NCBI GenBank assembly: GCA_902795555.1
Contig: CADBLV010000237.1
Coordinates: 1-5,884 of the forward strand
DNA length: 5,884 bases
Direction: 5' to 3'
Source: an uncultured Eubacteriales bacterium
Lineage (GTDB): Bacteria; Bacillota_A; Clostridia; Christensenellales; Aristaeellaceae
Below the pieces are notes generated by a model. The model was not told the origin of the DNA. It saw only the letters and a list, made by a program, of their open reading frames with translations, and made no database searches. Positions 1 to 5,673 of this stretch are shown here, piece by piece (the first letter of the stretch is position 1; every line of letters starts with the position of its first letter). The translations under genes were made by a program, and so were the position numbers.

Positions 1-656
1 ACTTCAGGAATGTTCACGGTCGCTTTGCCGTCCTCCTGCCAGTCCTTGCCCTGCTGCGCCAGCATCAGGGAAGCAACCCACTGGGTGCTGGTTTCCACGG
101 TGCCCATCCAGGCATCCGGAACCGCGGCCTTCAGCTTTTCGCCGGCAGCTTTCCAGTCGTCCCAGGTCTTGATGTCTTCATAATTGATTCCGGCGGACTC
201 CAGCAGCGCCTTGTCATAGAAGCAGACCATCGCGCCGACATGCAGCGGGGCACCGTAGTACTTGCCATCCTTGGCGTAGATTTCCAGACGGGCCTTGACC
301 AGGTCAGGCATGTAGGGAGTCAGGGCTTCCGTCAGATCCACGAGCTTGTCGCTGTAAGCCAGCACGTTCGGGAACTGGCCCAGCTCTACGTCGCACATAT
401 CCGGAGCGCCTTCGTCGGCCTGCAGCGCAACTTTGAATTTGTTGTGCATGTCGTCATAGCCGATCGTGGTCACTTCCACAGCGATGGGCCGATCCGGATT
501 TTCCTTGTTCCAGCGCTCGGCAGCCTTCTCAAAGAATTCCTGATGCTGGGCGATGAACGTCCACATCGTCAGGGTTGTTGTGTCAGCGGCGGACGCGATG
601 GAAACCGCGCCGAGCAGCAGGCACAGGGTCAGAGCCAGAGCCAACAGTTTCTTCAT
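1..656 (-). CDS. ABC transporter extracellular sugar-binding protein, N-terminal part (partial)
   Basis: The frame is open from an ATG at 656 to the left edge, giving 218 residues; the C-terminal half is outside the window. The N-terminus is a signal peptide: KK at 2-3, a Leu/Ala-rich core at about 4-18, and an A-S-A cleavage site near residue 23. The mature part begins ADTTTLTMWTF. It then shows features typical of family 1 solute-binding proteins: a helix with RWNKENPDRPI, a GAPDMCDVELGQF segment, a KYYGAPLHVGAMVCFYDKALLESAGI segment split across the lobe boundary, and TWDDWKAAGEKL. Such proteins capture sugars outside the membrane and pass them to ABC permeases, presumably encoded further left. 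An AGGAGG site (665-670) lies 8 nt before the start. The signal peptide has no lipobox: its only cysteine, residue 12, is inside the hydrophobic core. Family assignment is firm; the ligand is unknown. Confidence 0.93.
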   Translation of the reverse strand, partial: MKKLLALALTLCLLLGAVSIASAADTTTLTMWTFIAQHQEFFEKAAERWNKENPDRPIAVEVTTIGYDDMHNKFKVALQADEGAPDMCDVELGQFPNVLAYSDKLVDLTEALTPYMPDLVKARLEIYAKDGKYYGAPLHVGAMVCFYDKALLESAGINYEDIKTWDDWKAAGEKLKAAVPDAWMGTVETSTQWVASLMLAQQGKDWQEDGKATVNIPE

Positions 657-681
657 GGGGTATTCCTCCTTCACAATTTGA

Positions 682-696
682 TGAGCTTTCCGCTCA
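682..696 (-). other. Small stem-loop in the leader of the binding-protein mRNA
   Basis: Read on the minus strand, TGAGC and GCTCA form a 5-bp stem around a GGAAA loop, 11 nt upstream of the AGGAGG site. An outer CACAA/TTGTG pair (672-676 with 708-712) could extend it through internal loops. It may affect stability or translation of the leader. It is short and could be chance; it matches no riboswitch I recognise. Confidence 0.25.
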
Positions 697-733
697 ACCA
701 TTCAGATTTGTGCGATTTGGTAACAATTATCGT

Positions 734-753
734 TAACATTAACGTTAATGTTA
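734..753. promoter_or_regulatory. Perfect 20-bp palindrome, probable LacI-family operator
   Basis: TAACATTAACGTTAATGTTA equals its own reverse complement, with a CpG at the exact centre (743/744). LacI-family operators are typically palindromes with a central CpG, where the hinge-helix leucine inserts; the adjacent regulator carries that leucine. The site begins a few bases downstream of the predicted start point of the binding-protein promoter, where bound repressor would block transcription. Overlapping, less perfect dyads lie at 721-735 and 731-744, and 732-755 can also be read as four hexamers close to GTTAAC. Assignment to the neighbouring regulator is inference. Confidence 0.72.
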
Positions 754-765
754 CCCGCTGGTTGT

Positions 766-795
766 ATGGTAGCACAGAAACAATTCCCCTGTCAA
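766..795 (-). promoter_or_regulatory. Sigma-A-type promoter of the sugar-binding-protein gene
   Basis: On the minus strand there is a perfect -35 box TTGACA (790-795), an 18-bp spacer and a -10 box TACCAT (766-771, 4 of 6 consensus bases). The predicted start point is near 757-760, giving a leader of about 100 nt that carries the palindrome close to its 5' end. The weak -10 box is compensated by the perfect -35. No start site is experimentally known here. Confidence 0.6.
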
Positions 796-864
796 CCCCT
801 TTTTGAAAAAAAATCGGCCCTTTCCTGAAAGACTGTTTCGCCGGAAAAATTGGGGAAGTGATCA

Positions 865-894
865 TTGACAGAAGTTCGCTCAGTATGATAGGAT
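865..894 (+). promoter_or_regulatory. Sigma-A-type promoter of the LacI-family regulator gene
   Basis: There is a perfect -35 box TTGACA (865-870) and, after 18 bp, a -10-like TAGGAT (889-894, 4 of 6). The predicted start point is near 901, about 30 nt ahead of the TTG start at 931. It stands back to back with the minus-strand promoter at 766-795, whose -35 box is about 70 bp away. The -10 box is uncertain; shifted versions at 887-893 are possible. Confidence 0.5.
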
Positions 895-930
895 TTGTCA
901 GATTTTCAGAAACGGGAAGGGGGCGATGGT

Positions 931-1935
931 TTGGGCAGGACATCAGGCCGCGTAACTCTGGAGGACGTGGCAAAGGCCACTGGGTACACCATCAACACTG
1001 TGTCCCGGGCACTGAAAAACAAAGAAGACATCAGCCGGGAAACCTGTGAAAAAATTCAGAAGGCAGCCCGGGAGATGGGCTATGTGCGTAATTATATCGC
1101 CAGCTCCCTGCGCTCCGGACGGACGAAAACCATCGCCATGATCGCGGGATCCATGACAAATCCCTTCTACGCAATCCTGGCCGATCTGATTCAGCAGGAA
1201 GCGGTTCGTCTGGGCTACAGCCTGATGATTCTCTGTTCCCGTGACGATCCGGAAACGGAGACCCGCATGGTGGAAATGGCCCTGAGCCGTCAGGCGGACG
1301 GGATTCTGATCACCCCCTGCTCCTTTGACTCCCCGGCGCTGGAACTGCTGCGCAGCTCAGGAACACCTTTTGTGCTGCTGAGTCGGTATATGGAAGGCTC
1401 GGAGGACGACTGCGTAATCTGTGACGATGAACAGGGGGGGTATCTGGCAGCCCGCCATCTTCTGGCCCATGGCCATCGGAATCTGGCCATGATCTCCTTC
1501 CATCAGGTCGTTTTCTCCTCCCGCAAACGGTTTGAAGGATTTCACCGGGCCTGCCTGGAAGAAGGAATTCCAGAGAATCAGATTCATTATGCCGTCCCGG
1601 AAAACGATAAGGACGCCGTCCGGATTTTCCGCACCTGGCAGGAGGCGGGGGTCACGGCGCTGTTCTGCTTCTGCGACGCGGAAGCGTGGAGCGTAATCAC
1701 GCTGATGGAAAGTGCGGAAACGGGCAGGCCCTTCGCGCTCGTCGGATTTGACAACATCCAGCGGTATATTCACTTCCCCAGACCGCTGTGCACCATTGAT
1801 CCGTGCCTGCATGAGGAAGCCGCCGCGGCCATTGATCTTTTGCGGAAACGGATTCATCATCCTTCCCTGCCCACGCAGCGAGTGATTCTTTCCCCCGAAA
1901 TCGTTTGCCGGAACTGCTGCGGTGTCACAGGATAA
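931..1935 (+). CDS. LacI-family transcriptional regulator
   Basis: This 334-residue protein has the usual length and order of the LacI/GalR family. The helix-turn-helix is at about residues 8-30 (RVTLEDVAKATGYTINTVSRAL); the hinge helix at about 53-63 (RNYIASSLRSG) carries the conserved leucine at 60. A periplasmic-binding-protein-like sensor domain follows, with SMTNPFYAILADLIQQEA, a GYSLMIL strand, QADGILI and VGFDNI near the end. It should bind DNA as a dimer and respond to a sugar-type ligand. I chose TTG at 931 because AAGGGGG (917-923) lies 7 nt upstream and the residues before it are not part of the family fold. The frame is also open from a TTG at 895, but that lies at or before the predicted transcription start and has no usable ribosome site. 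The CpG-centred palindrome at 734-753 is its likely operator. Effector unknown. Confidence 0.95.
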   Translation: MGRTSGRVTLEDVAKATGYTINTVSRALKNKEDISRETCEKIQKAAREMGYVRNYIASSLRSGRTKTIAMIAGSMTNPFYAILADLIQQEAVRLGYSLMILCSRDDPETETRMVEMALSRQADGILITPCSFDSPALELLRSSGTPFVLLSRYMEGSEDDCVICDDEQGGYLAARHLLAHGHRNLAMISFHQVVFSSRKRFEGFHRACLEEGIPENQIHYAVPENDKDAVRIFRTWQEAGVTALFCFCDAEAWSVITLMESAETGRPFALVGFDNIQRYIHFPRPLCTIDPCLHEEAAAAIDLLRKRIHHPSLPTQRVILSPEIVCRNCCGVTG

Positions 1936-2007
1936 ACGGAAAACCGAAAGCAAAACGGAGACGACCCTTTCCCGAATTGCGGGAATCCCCTATTTCTGAG
2001 CATAATT

Positions 2008-2033
2008 CGCCTTGCCTGCGCGGGGCGTTTTTT
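2008..2033 (+). terminator. Intrinsic terminator after the LacI-family gene
   Basis: CGCCTTGC (2008-2015) pairs with GCGGGGCG (2020-2027) to give an 8-bp stem that includes two U-G pairs, closed by a CTGC loop and followed directly by six T. This is a standard rho-independent terminator, 72 nt beyond the regulator's stop codon. The two wobble pairs form only in the plus-strand transcript, so it should act in the plus direction. Confidence 0.75.
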
Positions 2034-2041
2034 GTTATACT
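2012..2041 (+). promoter_or_regulatory. Extended -10 promoter of the oxidoreductase pair, overlapping the terminator
   Basis: TATACT (2036-2041) matches TATAAT at five of six positions and is preceded by TGT (2033-2035), an extended -10 motif. TTGCCT (2012-2017) sits 18 bp upstream and matches four of six bases of the -35 consensus. The -35 and the spacer are made of the terminator stem and its T-run. The predicted start is near 2048, giving a leader of about 100 nt. A weak dyad, GTATT-CCAA-AATAC (2080-2093), lies in that leader and might bind a regulator. No copy of the 734-753 palindrome is present here. Confidence 0.5.
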
Positions 2042-2146
2042 GACGATGGTAAAGGACGCTCGGGGTCAGCATCGGCTGTGTATTCCAAAATACCCAACCG
2101 AACAGAATGGCAGACGTAGACCTGTCGTTCACAGGAGGATATCTGT

Positions 2147-3304
2147 ATGATTACCATCGCGGTTGTAGGCACTGGCGGAATCTCCCATGCGCATATCGGC
2201 GCCTGGATGAAGTTTCCGGAGCGATGCAAGATTACGGCGCTGGTGGACATCGTGCCGGGAAAGGCTCAGAAGGTAAAAGAACAATACGGGCTGGACGCGC
2301 AGGTGTTCACGGATCACCGGGCGATTCTGAACCTTCCCGTCGATATCGTGGATGTCTGTACGCCGCCCTTCGCGCATGCGGAAATCAGCATCAACTGCCT
2401 CCGCAGCGGAAAGAACGTGATCTGCGAAAAGCCCATGGCCGCCTCCCTGGAGGAATGCGACGCCATGCTCAGGGCCCGAGACGAGAGCGGAAAGATGCTT
2501 TCCATCATCGCCCAGAACCGGTTTCGCAAGCCCATTCGGGATCTGAAGGCCCTTCTGGACAGCGGCCTGGCCGGAAGGGTGCGGCACGCGCAGATCAATT
2601 CCTTCTGGTTCCGCGGGCATTCGTACTACGACCTGTGGTGGCGGGGAACCTGGGAGAAGGAAGGCGGCGGATGCACGCTGAATCACGCGGTGCACCATAT
2701 CGATATGCTGGGCTGGATGATGGGAACGCCTTTGCGGGTCACCGGCATCCTGGCCAACACCGGTCACGACAATGCCGAGGTCGAAGATCTCTCTGTGTCC
2801 GTCATGGAATATCCGGGAGCCCTGGCCACAGTAACCGCTTCCGTCGTTCACCACGGGGAGGATCAGGCGCTGATTTTCCAGTGCGAAAAGGCAAAGATTG
2901 CCGCCCCGTATGATGTCTTCTGCTCCGTTCCCCAGCCAAACGGTTTCCCCCTGAAGCAGCCGGACGCCGCTTTTGAAAAGCAGGTTCGGGACTATCTGGA
3001 CACCCTGCCGCCGCTCCGCTGGGAGATGCACGACGGGCAGCTGGAGAACGTGCTGAGCGCCGTGGAAACCGGCGGAGAAGTAGCCATCACCGGGGAAGAC
3101 GGCCGGCGAACCATCGAGCTGATCACCGCAATCTATCAGTCCGGCGCCCTGAAGGCGCCTGTGACGCTTCCCCTTCTCCCGGAGGATCCCTTCTACACCG
3201 TGGCCGGCATCCGTGCCCATGTTCCCCATTTTTATGAAAAAACCGCCTCCCTGGCGGATCTGGATGGCGAAATGACCTTCGGCAGTGACTTTCAAAACAA
3301 ATAA
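2147..3304 (+). CDS. Gfo/Idh/MocA-family NAD(P)-dependent oxidoreductase
   Basis: This protein has 385 residues, typical for the family. The N-terminal Rossmann domain starts with IAVVGTGGISHAH (glycine-rich loop at about 8-13) and runs through DIVDVCTPP (66-74) to CEKPMA (93-98), where K95 is the conserved catalytic lysine. The C-terminal domain holds WWRGTWEKEGGG (164-175) and NHAVHHID (179-186), matching the family's substrate-site pattern, with N179 in the position often filled by Asp and H183 as the likely catalytic histidine. Members oxidise or reduce hydroxyl groups of sugars, inositols and sugar acids in the cytoplasm. The ATG is preceded by AGGAGG (2133-2138) at 8 nt. The next gene follows after 46 bp without a terminator, so the two are probably co-transcribed. 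Family membership is firm; substrate and direction of reaction are unknown. Confidence 0.94.
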   Translation: MITIAVVGTGGISHAHIGAWMKFPERCKITALVDIVPGKAQKVKEQYGLDAQVFTDHRAILNLPVDIVDVCTPPFAHAEISINCLRSGKNVICEKPMAASLEECDAMLRARDESGKMLSIIAQNRFRKPIRDLKALLDSGLAGRVRHAQINSFWFRGHSYYDLWWRGTWEKEGGGCTLNHAVHHIDMLGWMMGTPLRVTGILANTGHDNAEVEDLSVSVMEYPGALATVTASVVHHGEDQALIFQCEKAKIAAPYDVFCSVPQPNGFPLKQPDAAFEKQVRDYLDTLPPLRWEMHDGQLENVLSAVETGGEVAITGEDGRRTIELITAIYQSGALKAPVTLPLLPEDPFYTVAGIRAHVPHFYEKTASLADLDGEMTFGSDFQNK

Positions 3305-3350
3305 TTTTCCAAAGGTTCATGAAAAGGCAGAAACAGAAAGGAGAACGAAC

Positions 3351-4430
3351 ATGAACGTATCAGACGGCATGAACTACGCCCCCAAGGGAAAACCTGCTCC
3401 GGTGGTGAAGCCCGGTGAATTTGTCTTCTCCGCCGTCCGGCTGGATCACGGCCACATCTACGGCATGACCAACGGGCTGACGGAGGCCGGCGGCACGCTG
3501 AAATATGTCTGGGATCCGGATCCGAAAAAGGTGGAAGCCTTCGTAAAGGCTTTCCCCCAGGCCAGGCCGGCCCGCAGCGAGGAGGAGGCCCTCGCCGATC
3601 CGGAAACCCATCTGATCGCCGGCGCGGCGGTGACCAGCGAGCGCTGTGCCCTTGGGCTGAAAGCCATGGACGCCGGAAAGGATTATTTCACGGACAAGGC
3701 ACCCTTCACGACGCTTTCCCAGTTGGCGTCCGCCCGGGAGGCTGTGAAGCGCACGGGAAAAAAGTACATGGTATACTATGCCGAGCGTCTGCATGACGAA
3801 GGATCCATCCTGGCCGGATATATCGCCCATTCCGGTGACATCGGCAGGATCATCTCGGTGAACGGCTTCGGTCCGCATCGTCTTGGCGCGCCGGGACGAC
3901 CCGGCTGGTTCTTCGAAAGGGAAAAATACGGCGGGATTCTCTGCGACATCGGTAGCCACCAGATTGAGCAGTTCCTGTATTACACCGGCGAAGAAGACGC
4001 GGATGTCGTCGCCAGCCGCGTGGCCAATTTCGCCCATCCGGAATATCCGGAGCTGGAAGATTACGGTGACTGTATGCTGAACGGAAAGAAGGGCGCCTCT
4101 CATTATTTCCGGGTGGACTGGTTCACGCCGGACGGCCTTCGGACCTGGGGCGACGGGCGGTTGTTCATCCAGGGAACCGAAGGATTTATCGAAGTACGGA
4201 AATATGTGAATCTGGCGTCCGATCAACCCGGCGGCGGCCATGTGTTCGTCGTGGACGGCAAGGGAGAAAGATATCTGAATGCCGTCGGCGTTACAGGATA
4301 TCCTTTCTTCGGCCAGCTGATTCTCGATTGTCTGAACCGTACAGAAAACGCGATGACGCAGGCCCACGCCTTTAAAGCGGCGGAGCTTTGCCTCATCGCG
4401 CAGGAAAAAGCGGTGTGGATCACCCGATAA
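3351..4430 (+). CDS. Divergent Gfo/Idh/MocA-family oxidoreductase with DHGHIYG motif
   Basis: The protein has 359 residues from the ATG at 3351, chosen because AAAGGAG (3337-3343) lies 7 nt before it. The frame also opens at an ATG at 3285, but that is inside the previous gene and has no ribosome site. After a 20-residue leader comes a Rossmann-like domain whose first strand and loop read FVFSAVRLDHGHIYGM (24-39); the canonical G-x-G-x-x-G/A loop is absent. The family's EKP lysine motif appears as DKAP (K116). The C-terminal domain has GGILCDIGSHQIE (194-206), keeping the Asp-x3-His pair at D199 and H203, then a DWFTPDGLRTWGDGR segment (256-270). From memory, related clostridial proteins share this DHGHIYG form, so it is probably a real subfamily rather than decay. 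An NAD(P)-linked sugar oxidoreductase is likely; loss of redox activity is possible. Confidence 0.9.
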   Translation: MNVSDGMNYAPKGKPAPVVKPGEFVFSAVRLDHGHIYGMTNGLTEAGGTLKYVWDPDPKKVEAFVKAFPQARPARSEEEALADPETHLIAGAAVTSERCALGLKAMDAGKDYFTDKAPFTTLSQLASAREAVKRTGKKYMVYYAERLHDEGSILAGYIAHSGDIGRIISVNGFGPHRLGAPGRPGWFFEREKYGGILCDIGSHQIEQFLYYTGEEDADVVASRVANFAHPEYPELEDYGDCMLNGKKGASHYFRVDWFTPDGLRTWGDGRLFIQGTEGFIEVRKYVNLASDQPGGGHVFVVDGKGERYLNAVGVTGYPFFGQLILDCLNRTENAMTQAHAFKAAELCLIAQEKAVWITR

Positions 4431-4439
4431 CCGTTATCG
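4425..4439. repeat. Perfect 15-bp inverted repeat spanning the convergent stop codons
   Basis: CGATAAC-C-GTTATCG has 7-bp arms around a single central base. Each arm contains the TAA stop of one of the two converging genes (4428-4430 plus; 4434-4436 minus). As RNA it could form a 6-bp stem with a 3-nt loop, but no T-run follows on either side, so it is a poor intrinsic terminator. It may be a protein site, a minor bidirectional pause site, or an accident of facing stop codons. Confidence 0.5.
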
Positions 4440-5606
4440 CATGGCCCCGGACCTGCTGTGGTCCGTGTCGAAGGTTTGATCCCCGGTGGTTTTGATTTTG
4501 GAGGAGCGGATCCGTTCTTCCAGAAGCCTGTCAAACAGCGCCTCGTCCGGAGGCAGTTTGACAGGTTTTTTCGTCCAGGAGGAAAGATGAATGGCATTGG
4601 AGAGCATCAGCGCCCGCAGACCGTCTTCCGCCCGGGCCACCAGAGGTTCACCCCGCAGAAGATGAGCCGCGAAGGCGTTGATCACGCCGATATGCTGTGG
4701 ATTGAGGCCGTCGGTGTCCAGCAGAAACGCCTCCGGCTCCTCCCGATACCAGGGATTGCTGCTTTCAAAGCAGGCCACCCGCTCGCTTTCCAGCAGTTTC
4801 CAGCATCGCACCTTTCCGTCCTCACAGACGATCTTCCCCTTCTCGCAGTCGATCTCCAGGCGGTTCGTCCCCGGCAGGTCGCCTGTGGAAGTAACGAACA
4901 CCCCGGTCGCCCCGCCCGGAAAGGTCAGCATGGCCGTTACATCGTCCTCAACCTCGATATGATGCCATTTCCCTTCCAGGCATCGGGATTCGACAGTGTC
5001 CGGCATCCCGCACAGCCAGATGAGCAGATCCAGCTGATGGGGGCACTGATTCAGCAGCACGCCGCCGCCCTCTCCCGCCCAGGTTGCCCGCCAGGAGCCG
5101 GAATCGTAGTACATCTGGGTACGGTACCAGTCGGTGACGATCCAGTTCATCCGCTTGATTGCCCCCAGTTCCCCTGATGTCAGGATGGCATGGATAGCTC
5201 GATAGATCCCGTTGGTGCGCTGGTTGAACATCAGAGCCAGGGTTTTCCCGGTTCTCCGGGACACGTCCAGCATATGCCGAGCATGGCTGACGCTGACCGC
5301 GATGGGCTTCTCGCACAGAACGGGAAGACCCGCTTCCATGGCCTCCACAGACAGAGATTCATGCTGATAGTGCGGAACGGCGATCAGCACGGCATCGCAC
5401 AGACCAGAGCGAATCAGCTCGTCTCCGGAGGAAAAGAGAGCAACCTCAGTCGGAAACCGCTCCCTCGCCCAGGCCAGGCGTTCCGGTCGCAGATCCGCGG
5501 CAGCCGTCAGTTTTGTTTCCGGACAGGCGCCGGAGAGCAGGTTGCGGCAGTGTTCCGATCCCATGTTGCCGATGCCGATAACGCCCAGGCGAATTTGATT
5601 CGACAT
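4434..5606 (-). CDS. Gfo/Idh/MocA-family NAD(P)-dependent oxidoreductase
   Basis: This is a 390-residue protein with a canonical Rossmann start, LGVIGIGNMGSEH (glycines 11, 13 and 16). It continues with DAVLIAVPHYQH (71-82) and CEKPIAV (98-104; catalytic lysine 100). The C-terminal domain shows FNQRTNG (127-133), SWRATWAGEGGG (171-182) and LLNQCPHQLDLL (184-195), with N186, H190 and D193 in the substrate-site pattern. This arrangement is common in clostridial and bacillar sugar oxidoreductases acting on cyclic sugars or polyols. The last 25 or so residues are polar and charged, an apparent tail past the domain. The ATG follows AAAGGAG (on the plus strand 5616-5622) by 9 nt. An AraC-type gene ends 67 nt upstream on the same strand, so the pair may be co-transcribed. 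It converges on the preceding oxidoreductase with 3 bp between stops. Substrate unknown. Confidence 0.94.
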   Translation of the reverse strand: MSNQIRLGVIGIGNMGSEHCRNLLSGACPETKLTAAADLRPERLAWARERFPTEVALFSSGDELIRSGLCDAVLIAVPHYQHESLSVEAMEAGLPVLCEKPIAVSVSHARHMLDVSRRTGKTLALMFNQRTNGIYRAIHAILTSGELGAIKRMNWIVTDWYRTQMYYDSGSWRATWAGEGGGVLLNQCPHQLDLLIWLCGMPDTVESRCLEGKWHHIEVEDDVTAMLTFPGGATGVFVTSTGDLPGTNRLEIDCEKGKIVCEDGKVRCWKLLESERVACFESSNPWYREEPEAFLLDTDGLNPQHIGVINAFAAHLLRGEPLVARAEDGLRALMLSNAIHLSSWTKKPVKLPPDEALFDRLLEERIRSSKIKTTGDQTFDTDHSRSGAMR

Positions 5607-5633
5607 ATACGTACGCTCCTTTGTCCCCCTCTG

Positions 5634-5664
5634 TGCATTGCAGGTTCACGCCTGCCGTTCCGGC
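5634..5664. repeat. Cluster of three short dyads between the AraC-type gene and the oxidoreductase
   Basis: Three small inverted repeats follow one another: TGCA-T-TGCA (5634-5642), CAGG-N6-CCTG (5641-5654) and GCCG-TTC-CGGC (5654-5664). None is followed by a T-run on the minus strand, so I do not call a terminator. They might form weak leader structure or a regulator site. Individually each is short enough to arise by chance, and I see no convincing promoter in this 67-nt gap. Confidence 0.25.
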
Positions 5665-5673
5665 TTTCTCTCC

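Noticed and set aside
719..731. GGTAACAATTATC resembles part of the E. coli lac operator
   Set aside because: The similarity covers only a short AT-rich half-site and lies beside the perfect palindrome, which is the better operator candidate.
240..806. 188-codon plus-strand frame opposite the sugar-binding protein
   Set aside because: It runs opposite a gene with a signal peptide and family motifs, and crosses the operator and promoter. There is no sign of coding.
1969..1985. Hairpin TTCCCG-AATTG-CGGGAA considered as the regulator gene's terminator
   Set aside because: The 6-bp stem is perfect but no T-run follows. The structure at 2008-2033 is a much better terminator.
2107..2913. 268-codon plus-strand frame overlapping the first oxidoreductase
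   Set aside because: Its Arg/Gly-rich composition is typical of an out-of-frame reading; the AGGAGG at 2133-2138 serves the ATG at 2147.
2129..3295. 388-codon open frame on the minus strand opposite the first oxidoreductase
   Set aside because: It mirrors a gene with clear family motifs, its translation resembles no family I know, and it has no ribosome site. Long antisense frames are expected opposite GC-rich coding sequence.
3285..3350. Upstream in-frame ATG extending the second oxidoreductase by 22 residues
   Set aside because: It lies within the end of the previous gene without a ribosome site, whereas the ATG at 3351 has AAAGGAG at 7 nt.
3360..4367. 335-codon open frame on the minus strand opposite the DHGHIYG oxidoreductase
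   Set aside because: Same reason: it is the shadow of a well-supported gene, with no recognisable motif or ribosome site.
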